Assembly (NCBI RefSeq): GCF_030403745.1 | Contig: NZ_JAQMWP010000008.1 | Span: forward strand, 62,001 to 126,000 | Direction of reading: 5' to 3' | Origin: Streptomyces sp. S.PB5 | GTDB taxonomy: Bacteria; Actinomycetota; Actinomycetes; Streptomycetales; Streptomycetaceae | Length of the DNA stretch: 64,000 nucleotides | In this document: positions 23,941 through 32,702 of the stretch, piece by piece | Position numbering within the stretch: position 1 is the first letter of the stretch | Layout of the letters: each line of letters opens with the position of its first letter | Made by a program: the position numbers and the translations under genes | Notes under the pieces: generated by a model | The model's input: the letters and a program-made list of their open reading frames with translations, nothing else | Database searches by the model: none | Told to the model about the DNA's origin: nothing

Positions 23941-26616
23941 TTGAGTCCTCGCAGCAGCCGTGCGTACAAACCGCTGAGTCTCAGGAGACGGGCCTGGCTG
24001 ACCGCCGGGGCCGTCCTCCTGAGCGGCGCGGGAATCGCCACGTACGCCATGGCCGATCCGAGCGCGCAGTCCGACGACGGCAGGGCCGGGAGCCGGGCGC
24101 CCGTCATCCACACGGTCCGGCTCCAGAGCGAGGGCGCGGGCCGCAAGGGGCTCGACAAGCGGGAGACGGACCCGTTCAGCGCGGTCCTCGTGACCTGGGA
24201 CGACCCCGAGGCCAAGTCCCCGGGCACGGCCGAGGTGCGCACCCGGGACGCCGGGTCCGGCAAGTGGTCCGGCTGGCAGAAGCTCCAGGACGAGCCGAGC
24301 CAGGCCGACGGGGCCGAGGGTGAGCGGGCCGCGCTGCGCGGCGGCACGGAGTCGCTGTGGACCGGCGCCTCCGACGGCGTCGAGGTGCGGGTCGTGAACG
24401 CGGACGGCACGGAGGCGGGCGGACAGCCGGCCGGAATGGACGTCAAGCTCCTCGACCCCGGTACGGATCCCGCGGGCAGCGGGGTGGAACCGGCGGCGTT
24501 CGCGGCGGAGACGACGACACCGTCCGCGTCGGCCTCAGGGTCACCCACGGAATCGGTGTCCGCGTCGCCCACGGGGTCCACGTCCCCGTCGACATCGCCG
24601 TCGACATCGGCATCGGCATCGGTCTCCGCGTCGACCTCGCCGTCCGCCTCCGCCTCTCCCTCCCCCACCTCCACCGTCCCGGCCCCGCGCCCCTCCACGG
24701 TCGTGAAGCCGCCGGTCATCACCCAGGCCGAGTGGGGCGCGTCCACCGACTACGACGGCACCCCCGGCTACGGCGCCGAGATCAAGGCCGCCGTCATCCA
24801 CCACACCGGCATGGACAGCGACAACACCCTGTCCTGTGCGGAGTCCCGGGCCCGGATGCGCTCCATCCAGCAGGAGCACTTCGCACGCGGCTACTACGAC
24901 ATCGGCTACAACTTCGTCGTCGACAAGTGCGGCCAGATCTTCGAGGGCCGCAGCGGCGGCATGGACCTGCCGGTGATCGGCGCGCACGACGTCGGGTTCA
25001 ACACCAACACGGTCGGCATCTCCTACCTCGGCAACTACGAGTCGGCCAAGCCGAGCAAGGCCGCGCTCGACGCCATCGCGCGGATCGTGGCGTGGAAGTT
25101 CGGGATGTACGGCATCGACCCGACGGGCAAGGTCACCCTGGTCTCCGGCAGTGACGCGGGCGTCGACGGCAACAAGGTCGCCAAGGGCAGCTCGATCACC
25201 CTGCCGCGCGTCTTCGGGCACCGCGACACCAACGCCACGGCCTGCCCCGGCGCCAACCTCTACTCCAAGCTGTCGCGGATCGCGGCGCTCGCGAAGACAC
25301 CGGGCATCTCGCACGCCCTCGCCACCTCCGACCACAACCGGGACGGCGTGACCGACCTGGTCGCGGGCGTACCGAAGGCGAACGCGGTGAAGGTGGTGCC
25401 GGGCAGCGTCAACGGGCCTGTCACGGCAAGCAAGGTGACGCTCACTCAGAACAGCGCGGGGGTTCCCGGCTCCACCGAGACCGGTGACGGCTTCGGTGCC
25501 GCCACCGCCTGGGGCGATGTCAACGGCGACGGTTACGCCGACCTCGCGATCGGCTCCCCCGGCGAGGACGACACGGTCGGCACCGACCGCGGCAATGTGA
25601 CGGTGATGTACGGCCCGGCGCTCGACACCGGCTTCTCGTACAGCACTTCGGGCATCACGGCGACGGGCGCCAAGCTCGGTTCGGCCGTCACCGTCGGCGA
25701 CTTCAACGGCGACGGCAAGGCGGACGTCTTCGCGGCGGGCGCGGGCAAGGGCGGCAACTGGAACGTGCGTCTCGGCGCCGGCAGGTACCAGTACGGCACG
25801 CTGACCTCCGCCACCGGCGCGGTCGCCTACCTGGCCGCCGCGACCGGCGACTTCAACCGGGACGGCTACGCCGACGTCGCCCTCAACTACCGCGACACCG
25901 GCGGCATCGGCCGCGTGGTCCGCTTCGCGGGTTCGGCGACGGGCCTGACCAAGGCCGGCGTGATCTCGGTCAAGGGCGGCCGGTCCATCGCGGCCGGTGA
26001 CGTCAACGGCAACGGCTACGACGACATCGTCATCGGCCAGCCGGTGGCCTCCGAGTCGGGCGGCGTCTCGGGCGGTCAGATCACGATGGTCCCGGGCACG
26101 TCGACGGGCTTCACCACCACCGGAATGACGGTGGTCCACCAGGACACGGCCTCCGTCCCGGGCGGCAACGAGTCCGGCGACGCCTTCGGCACCTCCGTCT
26201 CGGTCGGCGACTACAACGCCGACGGCTACGCGGACGCCCTCGCCGGCGCCCCCGGCGAGGACCTGGTCCGCGACGGGGTGAACCGCACCAACGCGGGCAA
26301 CGCGATCCTGGTGAAGGGCTCGTCGTCCGGCCTCACCGGGACCGGCTCGATCGGCATCTCCCAGGACACGGCCGGCATCCCCGGTTCCACGGAGACGGAC
26401 GACCGCTTCGGCTCCACGGTCTCCCTGAGCGACCTGTCCGGCTACGGCCGCGCCGACCTCACCTTCGGCGCCGACAACGAGGACACCGGCGACGGCATCC
26501 TCCTCCATCTCCCGAGCAACAGCACGGGGTTGGGGTACGCGGATGCGGTGATCTACAGCAAGACGGCCCTGGGTACACCGACGGACGCGCGACTGGGGCA
26601 GGTCCTGACGCCGTAA
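23941..26616 (+). CDS. secreted PGRP-type N-acetylmuramoyl-L-alanine amidase with FG-GAP repeats
   Basis: This 891-residue exported protein has a basic N-terminus and hydrophobic signal (AWLTAGAVLLSGAGIATYA). A Ser/Thr/Pro/Ala-repeat linker (~185-245) precedes the amidase domain (~258-430): ITQAEWGAS, AAVIHHTGMDSDN, YNFVVDKCGQIFEGR and GHRDTNATACPG, which carry the zinc-binding histidines and cysteine. Six or more FG-GAP/integrin-like repeats with calcium loops (DVNGDGYADLAIG, DFNGDGKADVF, DYNADGYADAL) form a beta-propeller over ~445-880. It should cleave the stem peptide from muramic acid in the wall, with the propeller as a binding module. The start is TTG at 23941; no ATG lies nearby before the signal. 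Confidence 0.9.
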   Translation: MSPRSSRAYKPLSLRRRAWLTAGAVLLSGAGIATYAMADPSAQSDDGRAGSRAPVIHTVRLQSEGAGRKGLDKRETDPFSAVLVTWDDPEAKSPGTAEVRTRDAGSGKWSGWQKLQDEPSQADGAEGERAALRGGTESLWTGASDGVEVRVVNADGTEAGGQPAGMDVKLLDPGTDPAGSGVEPAAFAAETTTPSASASGSPTESVSASPTGSTSPSTSPSTSASASVSASTSPSASASPSPTSTVPAPRPSTVVKPPVITQAEWGASTDYDGTPGYGAEIKAAVIHHTGMDSDNTLSCAESRARMRSIQQEHFARGYYDIGYNFVVDKCGQIFEGRSGGMDLPVIGAHDVGFNTNTVGISYLGNYESAKPSKAALDAIARIVAWKFGMYGIDPTGKVTLVSGSDAGVDGNKVAKGSSITLPRVFGHRDTNATACPGANLYSKLSRIAALAKTPGISHALATSDHNRDGVTDLVAGVPKANAVKVVPGSVNGPVTASKVTLTQNSAGVPGSTETGDGFGAATAWGDVNGDGYADLAIGSPGEDDTVGTDRGNVTVMYGPALDTGFSYSTSGITATGAKLGSAVTVGDFNGDGKADVFAAGAGKGGNWNVRLGAGRYQYGTLTSATGAVAYLAAATGDFNRDGYADVALNYRDTGGIGRVVRFAGSATGLTKAGVISVKGGRSIAAGDVNGNGYDDIVIGQPVASESGGVSGGQITMVPGTSTGFTTTGMTVVHQDTASVPGGNESGDAFGTSVSVGDYNADGYADALAGAPGEDLVRDGVNRTNAGNAILVKGSSSGLTGTGSIGISQDTAGIPGSTETDDRFGSTVSLSDLSGYGRADLTFGADNEDTGDGILLHLPSNSTGLGYADAVIYSKTALGTPTDARLGQVLTP

Positions 26617-26621
26617 CCCGC

Positions 26622-26665
26622 CCGAAGACGCCTGCGCGCGAGGCCGAAGACGCCTGCGCACCAGG
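26622..26665 (+). repeat. two 22-bp tandem repeats after the amidase gene
   Basis: CCGAAGACGCCTGCGC occurs at 26622 and 26644 within a 22-bp unit that starts a third, diverged copy. It lies between the amidase stop and its terminator. Confidence 0.7.
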
Positions 26666-26675
26666 CCGAACGCCG

Positions 26676-26714
26676 ACGGCCGGGGCCCCACCCACTGCAT
26701 GGGACCCCGGCCGT
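26676..26714 (+). terminator. hairpin terminator of the amidase gene
   Basis: ACGGCCGGGG (26676-26685) pairs with 26705-26714, extended by three more pairs after one mismatch, and is followed by TTCCTCTTG. It lies 60 nt after the stop. Confidence 0.75.
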
Positions 26715-26940
26715 TTCCTCTTGTCCGGCTCTCTTCGCTGCCACAGCCCGAACGCCGCCAGCAGCACGACTCCGCCCGCCAGCAGGGTCAGTACCAGCCC
26801 GGCCGACCTGGAGGGCCCGCGGAGGCGGCGGCGAAACCGAGCAGCCCGACCATGAAGGTGGTACGGCGTCCCACGAGGTCGGAGACCCGCCCGCCGAGCA
26901 GCAGCAGACCGCCGAAGGCCAGGGGGAACGTGGTGATGCC
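26715..26940 (-). pseudogene. fragments of an MFS transporter
   Basis: One minus-strand frame reads FGGLLLLGGRVSDLVGRRTTFMVGLLGFAAAS, the TM2-TM3 region with MFS motif A (G-R-SD-GRR). It runs into a stop after ~50 residues. A second frame then shows SAGLVLTLLAGGVVLLAAFGLW, like a late transmembrane helix. Most of the ~450-residue transporter is gone. This accounts for the otherwise gene-free stretch 26617-26991. Confidence 0.6.
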
Positions 26941-26991
26941 CCTCCCCCACTGCCCTAAAGGTGTGGGGACCCCCAGCCGGTTCCCGGCCTT

Positions 26992-27390
26992 TCACCGCGC
27001 CCCGTACCCCGCTCCGGTCGCGTCCCGGCACAGCAGCCGCAACGACCCGTGCCCGGCGAACCCCCGCCGCGCCTCGTCGATCGGGTCCCACAGCTTGCCG
27101 TCCGGCGTCCGGATCCAGTGGTCGCCCCCGCTCGCCCACCACTCCGCGCCGGACTGACGGACGATCACCTCACCGGCGTACGCCCCGAAACCGCGCAGCA
27201 CCGCCTCGACGGCACCGTACGGCGTGCCCTCGCGCCGCAGGTCCTCGATCATGCGGTCGACGCGCCACAGGCTCTGCGCGGAGTAGTCGAGCCGGACCCG
27301 CGCGCCCTCACGCATCGTCGCCACCGCGTCCGCCGCCCACCGCATCGGCTTCGTCGCCGCCGAGGGCCTGGTCATCTGCTGTGTCGTCAC
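26992..27390 (-). CDS. conserved hypothetical protein, paralogue of 23262-23720
   Basis: This ~132-residue protein aligns along its length with the gene at 23262-23720: RLDYSAQSLWRVDRMIEDLRR, FGAYAGEVIVRQSGAEWW and RTPDGKLWDPIDEA. The function is unknown. The GTG at 27390 has GGAG only 2 nt away and the ATG at 27375 has no clear site, so the start is uncertain by five codons. The two paralogues bracket the PGRP amidase, both on the opposite strand. It is divergent from the DUF1877 gene. Confidence 0.7.
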   Translation of the reverse strand: MTTQQMTRPSAATKPMRWAADAVATMREGARVRLDYSAQSLWRVDRMIEDLRREGTPYGAVEAVLRGFGAYAGEVIVRQSGAEWWASGGDHWIRTPDGKLWDPIDEARRGFAGHGSLRLLCRDATGAGYGAR

Positions 27391-27557
27391 ATCTCCAAAA
27401 GCGTGCCGGCACGCCCGATCGTCACCCGTTTCCGGCCTGCTCCGCGAGACCGGCGCAGGACCGCCCCACCTCCGCCGCACGACGGCCACACAACGCTCTC
27501 AGGTGCGCACTTTGCCCGGGAGTGACGGTTGGCCGTCCCCGTGCGCTCCTCTCACTG

Positions 27558-28043
27558 ATGAGCATGTACTTCCACTTCCGCGCCATACCGCCCGCCGCAC
27601 TGCGCAACAGCCCGGCCTGGCTGGAGAAGCTCTTCGAGGACGACTGGGACGCCGTACGCGAGCGGATCGGCCGCCACCGGGAAGAGGTCCTGGACAAGGG
27701 TTACCTCGACCACGAACTCCTCTACGCCGGCACCGAGGGCGGTGAGGGCCCCCGCGCCCAAGTGGTCCTCGGCGGCCGCCCGATGCCCCATCCGGACCCG
27801 TCCCTGCCGCCCTTCCTGCTGCTGACCGCGGCCCAGGCGACCCGGGTCGCCGCCTATCTCACCGCCGCCGACTTCGACGACCTGTGGCTGGACGCCCGCG
27901 ACCTGCTGCTGAAGCCGTACGGCGGCCCGGAGGCCGAACCGGAGGTGCACGGCGCGTTCGCGGCCGCCCACCGCGACCTCACCGCGTTCTACGGCCAGAC
28001 CGCGCACTACGGGGACGCGGTGGTGAAGTGGTTGGTGACTTGA
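27558..28043 (+). CDS. DUF1877 (YfbM-like) protein
   Basis: This 161-residue cytoplasmic protein starts MSMYFHFRAIPPAAL, the usual opening of DUF1877 proteins. LFEDDWDAVRERIGRHREEVLDKGYL, the AYLTAADFDDL helix and HRDLTAFYGQTAHYGDAVVKWL at the C-terminus follow. The family is widespread and of unknown biochemical function. The ATG at 27558 has no strong ribosome site. It shares a divergent promoter region with the hypothetical gene 26992-27390. Confidence 0.8.
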   Translation: MSMYFHFRAIPPAALRNSPAWLEKLFEDDWDAVRERIGRHREEVLDKGYLDHELLYAGTEGGEGPRAQVVLGGRPMPHPDPSLPPFLLLTAAQATRVAAYLTAADFDDLWLDARDLLLKPYGGPEAEPEVHGAFAAAHRDLTAFYGQTAHYGDAVVKWLVT

Positions 28044-28091
28044 GGGATGGCATGAGGGACGACATGAGGGGACCGCGGCCGCACCCGTGCG

Positions 28092-28640
28092 TCAACTGCG
28101 CCCCCGAGCCCGCCGCGACACCACCGCCCGCAGCACGCGTCGCCCCTCCACGGACACCTCCAGCGCCCGCCGCAGCCCGGCCGTGCCATGCCCGGCGAGC
28201 ACCTCAAGGACGGTGATCTGGCGGCGCAGTTCCGCGGCGACCAGCGGCGGCACCCCCTCCGTACGGCCCTCCCGGCAGCCGTCGACCGCGGTGTCGCCCA
28301 CGGCGGGGTCGAGGATGCGGTGGATCTGGAGGGAGGCGACGGAGCAGGCGTCGGCCCAGACCCGCACCTCTCCGGCGTCGGGCACGGCGGGCGCGGCGTC
28401 GAGCATGCGGCGGGCCAGCACGGCGGCCTCGTCCTCGGCCGGGTCCTCCCCGCCCCCGAGCTTGCCGCGCGCTGCCTCCAGGCCTGCCGCCCAGTCGCCG
28501 GTGTCGGCGAGGCTCGCCCACAGCGGCCGCAGCAGTTCGTCGTCACCGCCCAGCAGCGGCACGCACCGATCCAAACAAGCCAACCCGCTGGCGGCCAGTC
28601 CGCGTTCGTCGGCCTGAGCGATCAGCTCCACCAGACTCAT
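28092..28640 (-). CDS. conserved hypothetical helical protein
   Basis: This 182-residue acidic, probably all-helical cytoplasmic protein (VELIAQADERGLAASGLACLDRCVPLL...) ends in a basic RRVLRAVVSRRARGRS tail. No motif was recognised. GGGAGG lies 7 nt before the ATG, a good start. It is followed tail to tail by the DUF1877 gene and lies 75 bp downstream of the hypothetical gene 28716-29219 on the same strand, so the two may be one transcript. Confidence 0.75.
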   Translation of the reverse strand: MSLVELIAQADERGLAASGLACLDRCVPLLGGDDELLRPLWASLADTGDWAAGLEAARGKLGGGEDPAEDEAAVLARRMLDAAPAVPDAGEVRVWADACSVASLQIHRILDPAVGDTAVDGCREGRTEGVPPLVAAELRRQITVLEVLAGHGTAGLRRALEVSVEGRRVLRAVVSRRARGRS

Positions 28641-28715
28641 CCACGCCTCCCTCGCCTGCGGTCTTCCCTTACGGAGCCCGCACTTCCCCTTACTGCGTGC
28701 GACGGGGCCGGAGTG

Positions 28716-29219
28716 TCACAGAGGCACCACAGCGAGCCGGTCGAGCAGCCGGAAGAAGAGGTTTTCGGCCAAAGGGTCGGCCTCGGCGGTCAGTACGTCC
28801 AGCAGGACGTCCGCCTCGACCACGTGCCCGGCCTCCTCGGCCCAGGCGGCGGCCCGCTCGGCGGCGTCCCGCGGTTCCAGGAAGTAGTCCTCCAGCGTGG
28901 GGCCCTCGTCGTCGGCGCCGAGGTACTTGGCCATCGCGGCCCGCGCCAAACAGGTCGTCCAGGCCCCGCTCTCCGGCCCGGCCGCCTCCACGACCACACA
29001 GTCGCTGTCCATGACGTACCCGAACAGCGCGGGCGCCCCGGTCTCCCGGGCCAGCGCGTTCATCGACCCGACGTCCCCGTCCCCGCTCGGGTACTCCCAC
29101 ACCTGCCATCCGCCGGGCGCCTCCATGCTGAGGCTCAGCCCCTCGGCCCCGGCCAGCGCGTCCAGCTCCGCGAGCGGCCGCGCACTGCGGCCCACGACGT
29201 AATACCCCCAGTAGCCCAT
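28716..29219 (-). CDS. conserved hypothetical protein
   Basis: This 167-residue protein starts MGYWGYYVVGRSARPLAEL, with Trp/Tyr-rich beta-strand text, then SGAWTTCLARAAMAKYLG and an acidic helical tail. There is no signal peptide or membrane segment. The MGYWGYYVV opening recurs in Streptomyces hypothetical proteins, but I know of no function. It may be co-transcribed with 28092-28640. Confidence 0.75.
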   Translation of the reverse strand: MGYWGYYVVGRSARPLAELDALAGAEGLSLSMEAPGGWQVWEYPSGDGDVGSMNALARETGAPALFGYVMDSDCVVVEAAGPESGAWTTCLARAAMAKYLGADDEGPTLEDYFLEPRDAAERAAAWAEEAGHVVEADVLLDVLTAEADPLAENLFFRLLDRLAVVPL

Positions 29220-29307
29220 TTCCGGCTCCCCCCGGCGTCTCGGCTGCGGCTCGGGGCCGAATACACCACAGCCGTACGGCAGTTCGCAGCCGGATCGGAC
29301 AATCCGG

Positions 29308-29372
29308 TACGTCAGGCGGGCATATCGGGCGGGTATATCGGGCGGGTCTATCGGGCGGGTACGTCAGGCGGG
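29308..29372. repeat. five 13-bp tandem repeats
   Basis: Units TACGTCAGGCGGG, CATATCGGGCGGG, TATATCGGGCGGG, TCTATCGGGCGGG and TACGTCAGGCGGG run head to tail. The last unit contains the stop codon (29364-29366) of the DUF4328 gene, so the array forms the start of its 3' untranslated region. Confidence 0.85.
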
Positions 29373-30059
29373 TACGGGGGCTGCTCCCTGGTGCGCCTTC
29401 TCGTTCTGCATCCGCGTCAGCCGCAGCACGACCGCGACGGCGAGCGCGGCGGCCACGATGTCGACGGCGTCGGAGAACAGCATCTGCCCCGCCGCGTCCT
29501 GGATCTCCGGCGCGGTCTCGGCCCGGCGGTAGGCGGTCTGGGCGGCCCGGCCGGAGAGCAGCGAGATGATCCAGAACGCCCACCAGGTGTTGACCAGCCC
29601 CTGCGACCGCACCGCGCCCCAGGGGGTGCTGGCGGCCCATATGTCCAGCGTGATCCGGCGCGGGAACCAGAGGTTGACGATCGGCACGAGCCAGCCCCAG
29701 ACCGCCCAGCCCCGCTTCTTGCTGTGGCCGAACGGGTCGAACACCTCGGCGTTGACCCGCACCCGGTGGAACCAGCACAGGAACAGGACGGCGGCCGTGA
29801 GCAGCGCGACCGTCTGGACGACGCCGGCGACGGCGAAGAGCCGGTCCGCCCGGTCGGCCCGCCCGATGAGGGCGGCGCCGTGGCCGCCACCCGCGAGGTC
29901 GCCGGTGACGTCGTACATGACGACATCGGCGTAGACCGCGAACAGGTCGGTCGCGATGACCGCGCCGAGCCCGGCGACGGCGGCCCACCCGAGCCCGATC
30001 GGCGACCGCAGCCAGGCGGTCGGTGCGGCGTCGAACCGGGCGTGCGGATTTTCGATCAT
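29364..30059 (-). CDS. DUF4328 membrane protein
   Basis: This 231-residue protein has about five hydrophobic segments: WAAVAGLGAVIATDLFAVY, LFAVAGVVQTVALLTAAVLFLCWF, WAVWGWLVPIVNLWFP, TWWAFWIISLL and a last one near AAALAVAVVLRL. FHRVRVNAEVF and KKRGWAVWGWLVPIVNLWFPR are characteristic DUF4328 text. No biochemical role is known. The ATG at 30059 has a G-run ~11 nt upstream. It sits downstream of the hexosaminidase gene on the same strand, 119 bp after its stop. Confidence 0.82.
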   Translation of the reverse strand: MIENPHARFDAAPTAWLRSPIGLGWAAVAGLGAVIATDLFAVYADVVMYDVTGDLAGGGHGAALIGRADRADRLFAVAGVVQTVALLTAAVLFLCWFHRVRVNAEVFDPFGHSKKRGWAVWGWLVPIVNLWFPRRITLDIWAASTPWGAVRSQGLVNTWWAFWIISLLSGRAAQTAYRRAETAPEIQDAAGQMLFSDAVDIVAAALAVAVVLRLTRMQNEKAHQGAAPVPA

Positions 30060-30178
30060 GGTGAGGCTGCCCCCCGAATACGGAACTGACGAGAACGCCG
30101 CGCCCGGCCCTCCCCAGAGCCTCACGCGCGGCTAGCGGAACATACGGTTCACCGACCCCGTACGTCCACTCGTCACCC

Positions 30179-31858
30179 TCAGCCCAGCCGGTCCGCCAGT
30201 GCCTTGAAGTCCGTCCAGGACAGCGGAGGCCGGTCCGCGTCCCACAGCTTCTGGGCCGTCGCCCTGAGCGGCATCCGCACCCCGGCCGCGACCTGCTCCT
30301 GGGTCTGGGAACCGGCGAGGTCGCACCAGACCGCGAAGGCCCCGCCGAGGATCTGGTCGTCGTACCTCGCCGGGACCGCGGTCGTGCCGCGCAGCACCCG
30401 TGGCGTCCACAGTGCGTAGATCCGTTCCCCCGTCGGATAGACGAAGTTGTTGGGCTGCCCGAGGACGTAGTACAGGAACTCGTCGTTGTAGTTGATCACC
30501 TCGCGCCCCGCACTCAGATACGCCACCGGCTGCCGCGCCCCGATCTCCTTGCCCGTCCAGTAGGTGACCTGGATGTCGGCGTCGGGCCGCACGGACGTGT
30601 CCGCGAAGAAGCCGTCGTTCCAGGCCCGCGGGGTCCGGTCGTGCGCGCGGACGGTGGCGGCGCGGTCGTTGAGCCACCCGGTGGTGAGATCGGCGACGGT
30701 CCCGCCCGCGCCGTAGGCCTCCTTCGCGGCCGCGGCCAGCTGCGGGTACGAGGCCTCGGGGTTGCTGCTCACCATCAGCGCCCGGTATTCGTCACCACCG
30801 AGGTGCCAGGGCCCGCCGGGGAAGAGTCCGGCGTACTCGTTCAGCAGATCGTCGACGATCTGCGCGGACGCGTCCTTGGAGATGTCGATCGCCCCGCGAA
30901 CGGGGACCCCGGACATGTTCCTCAGCTGCAGCTCGGGATGCGCGGCCAGCACGGCCCCCAGATGCCCGGGCGAATCGATCTCCGGTACGACGGTGATGTG
31001 CCGCTCGGCCGCGACCTTGAGGATCTTCCTGACCTCGGCCTTGGTCAGATGCTGCGGGGCCACGATCTCGGGATGCGAGTCGGACTCGATCCGGAACGCC
31101 TGGTCGTCGGAGAAGTGCAACTGCAGCTGGTTGAACTTCAGATCCCCCAGCTCCCGCACCCGCTCCTCGATCCAGCCCGCACTGAAGTGCTTGCGAGCGG
31201 TGTCGAGGAGGAACCCGCGCACCGGCTTGGCGGGCGCGTCCCGTACGACACCTTCCGGCGCCGTACCCCCGCCGTGCACGGCCTGCTTGAGGGTGCGGGT
31301 CCCGTAGAAGACACCGGAGTCGGCGGCCCCGCTGACGGTGACCCGCCCACCGCGCACGGTCATGGTGTACGCCTCCGGGTCGCCCTTCGTCTCCGCACCG
31401 AGGGTCAGCCGCAGATCCCCGTCCCTGCCGTCCGCCTTCACCCCCGCGTACGTCAGCCCCAGCTCCCCCGCGACCAGCCGCCCCTCGTCGGCCAGTTCGG
31501 TGTCGTTCACGACGACCCGCGCCCCGCTCCTCGGCCGCCAGCCGGGTCCGCGCTCCGGGGTGTGCGCCTGTACGGCGGGAATGGTGCGCGGGGTCTGTGA
31601 GAGGGGGTAGGTCCGGGTGGGAGTGGGCGTCGGTGTGCCCTTCTGTGGTGAGGCACCGGGCTCGCTGCTGGACCGGCCGGCGGAGGGCTGGCGTACCGCC
31701 GATCCCGTCGGCCCGCTGTCGTCGCCCCCGTCGCCGGAGGCCCACAGCCCGAGCCCGACCCCGGCCCCGACCGTCACGGCCAGCGCCGTGACGACGAGCA
31801 CCCGGGTCCTCACCTGCCGTGCCTTGCGCGCCGACGGCCGGCGCCTGTGCTGGCTCAC
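30179..31858 (-). CDS. secreted GH20 beta-N-acetylhexosaminidase
   Basis: This 559-residue exported glycosidase has an Arg-rich N-terminus, a hydrophobic signal/anchor (VLVVTALAVTVGAGVGLGLWA) and a Ser/Pro/Thr linker. The GH20b beta domain spans ~95-200 and the TIM-barrel catalytic domain ~210-540. RGFLLDTARKHFS, HFSDDQAFRIESDSHP, EIDSPGH and WHLGGDEY (~347-353) are GH20 signatures; the adjacent Asp-Glu pair is the stabilising and acid/base residues of substrate-assisted catalysis. It releases terminal GlcNAc/GalNAc from chitin or wall fragments. It is divergent from the OHCU decarboxylase gene. Confidence 0.93.
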   Translation of the reverse strand: MSQHRRRPSARKARQVRTRVLVVTALAVTVGAGVGLGLWASGDGGDDSGPTGSAVRQPSAGRSSSEPGASPQKGTPTPTPTRTYPLSQTPRTIPAVQAHTPERGPGWRPRSGARVVVNDTELADEGRLVAGELGLTYAGVKADGRDGDLRLTLGAETKGDPEAYTMTVRGGRVTVSGAADSGVFYGTRTLKQAVHGGGTAPEGVVRDAPAKPVRGFLLDTARKHFSAGWIEERVRELGDLKFNQLQLHFSDDQAFRIESDSHPEIVAPQHLTKAEVRKILKVAAERHITVVPEIDSPGHLGAVLAAHPELQLRNMSGVPVRGAIDISKDASAQIVDDLLNEYAGLFPGGPWHLGGDEYRALMVSSNPEASYPQLAAAAKEAYGAGGTVADLTTGWLNDRAATVRAHDRTPRAWNDGFFADTSVRPDADIQVTYWTGKEIGARQPVAYLSAGREVINYNDEFLYYVLGQPNNFVYPTGERIYALWTPRVLRGTTAVPARYDDQILGGAFAVWCDLAGSQTQEQVAAGVRMPLRATAQKLWDADRPPLSWTDFKALADRLG

Positions 31859-32013
31859 GACCCCAACCTAGGCATGACGGGTGGCCGGAAGTGTCCACCA
31901 GGCGTTCCGAAACTCTGCCGTTCGAGTGAAATTCGGGCAATGGTCGGACACGTCACGCCCACTCTCGATAACGTGACGCAACACCTCACACAGCTTCCCC
32001 TGCCGAAACACAC

Positions 32014-32568
32014 GTGACGCCCACACACCTTCCCGGCCGAGTCGCCATACCGGCCCTGCCCGAGCAGACCCGCACCCCACGGTCGCCGAACCTGCTGGAC
32101 GCCTTCAACACCGCGTCCCCAGAAGACGTCCACCACCTCCTCCTCACCTGCCTCCGCAGCCTCCGCTGGGCCCGCCGGGTGGCGGACCACCGCCCCTACC
32201 CGGACCTGGACTCCCTGCAGGCCGCGTCGGACGAGGCGGCGTACGACCTGTCCCCGGGGGACTTGTCGGAGGCATTGGCGGGAGAGACGTTGCCGTCATT
32301 GCCGGACGGTACGTACGGGGCGGCCCATATGGCCCTGGACGCCGCACATGCCGCATACGAGGCCAAGTTCGGCCACTCGTTCGTCATCTGCCTGGACGGA
32401 CTGTCCGCGGGCGAGGCCCTGGACCACGTACTGGCCGGAATCCGGTCACGATTGACAAACGATCCGGAGGAGGAGCGGGTGGTGGCGGCGGAGGAGTTGC
32501 GGCGCCTGGCAAAGGGCCGCCTGCTGGAACGGCTCACCCATCCCGGTGGCCCGCCCGTGCAACTTTGA
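32014..32568 (+). CDS. uraD: 2-oxo-4-hydroxy-4-carboxy-5-ureidoimidazoline (OHCU) decarboxylase
   Basis: This 184-residue helical enzyme of the urate-degradation pathway converts OHCU to (S)-allantoin. Family features are the early FNTASPEDVHHLLLTCL, the central acidic helix region and the C-terminal KFGHSFVICLDGLSAGEALDHV...RLTNDPEEERVVAAEELRRLAKGRLLERL. The other purine-catabolic genes are not in the window. The start is GTG at 32014 with a weak ribosome site. It precedes the sdh operon by 134 bp but probably has its own promoter. Confidence 0.85.
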   Translation: MTPTHLPGRVAIPALPEQTRTPRSPNLLDAFNTASPEDVHHLLLTCLRSLRWARRVADHRPYPDLDSLQAASDEAAYDLSPGDLSEALAGETLPSLPDGTYGAAHMALDAAHAAYEAKFGHSFVICLDGLSAGEALDHVLAGIRSRLTNDPEEERVVAAEELRRLAKGRLLERLTHPGGPPVQL

Positions 32569-32611
32569 TCACATCGGTTGGGCCGCTGTAAGCATCCCGA
32601 CAACACGTCGC

Positions 32612-32617
32612 TACGAT
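32612..32617 (+). promoter_or_regulatory. candidate -10 element for the sdh operon
   Basis: TACGAT fits the TANNNT consensus of housekeeping promoters and lies 86 bp before the sdhC start in the only sizeable gap upstream of the operon. No convincing -35 is visible at the usual distance. Confidence 0.3.
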
Positions 32618-32702
32618 GCTGGGGGCCGGAGGACCGTACCCGGCCGGGCCAGACCGACAGCACAAGCCGGCGGCCCCAATCCCCGCTCCCGGAGGGACTT
32701 CC

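Noticed and set aside
24541..26700. 719-codon minus-strand frame opposite the amidase
   Set aside because: Low-complexity Gly/Arg/Val text, antisense to a well-supported gene.
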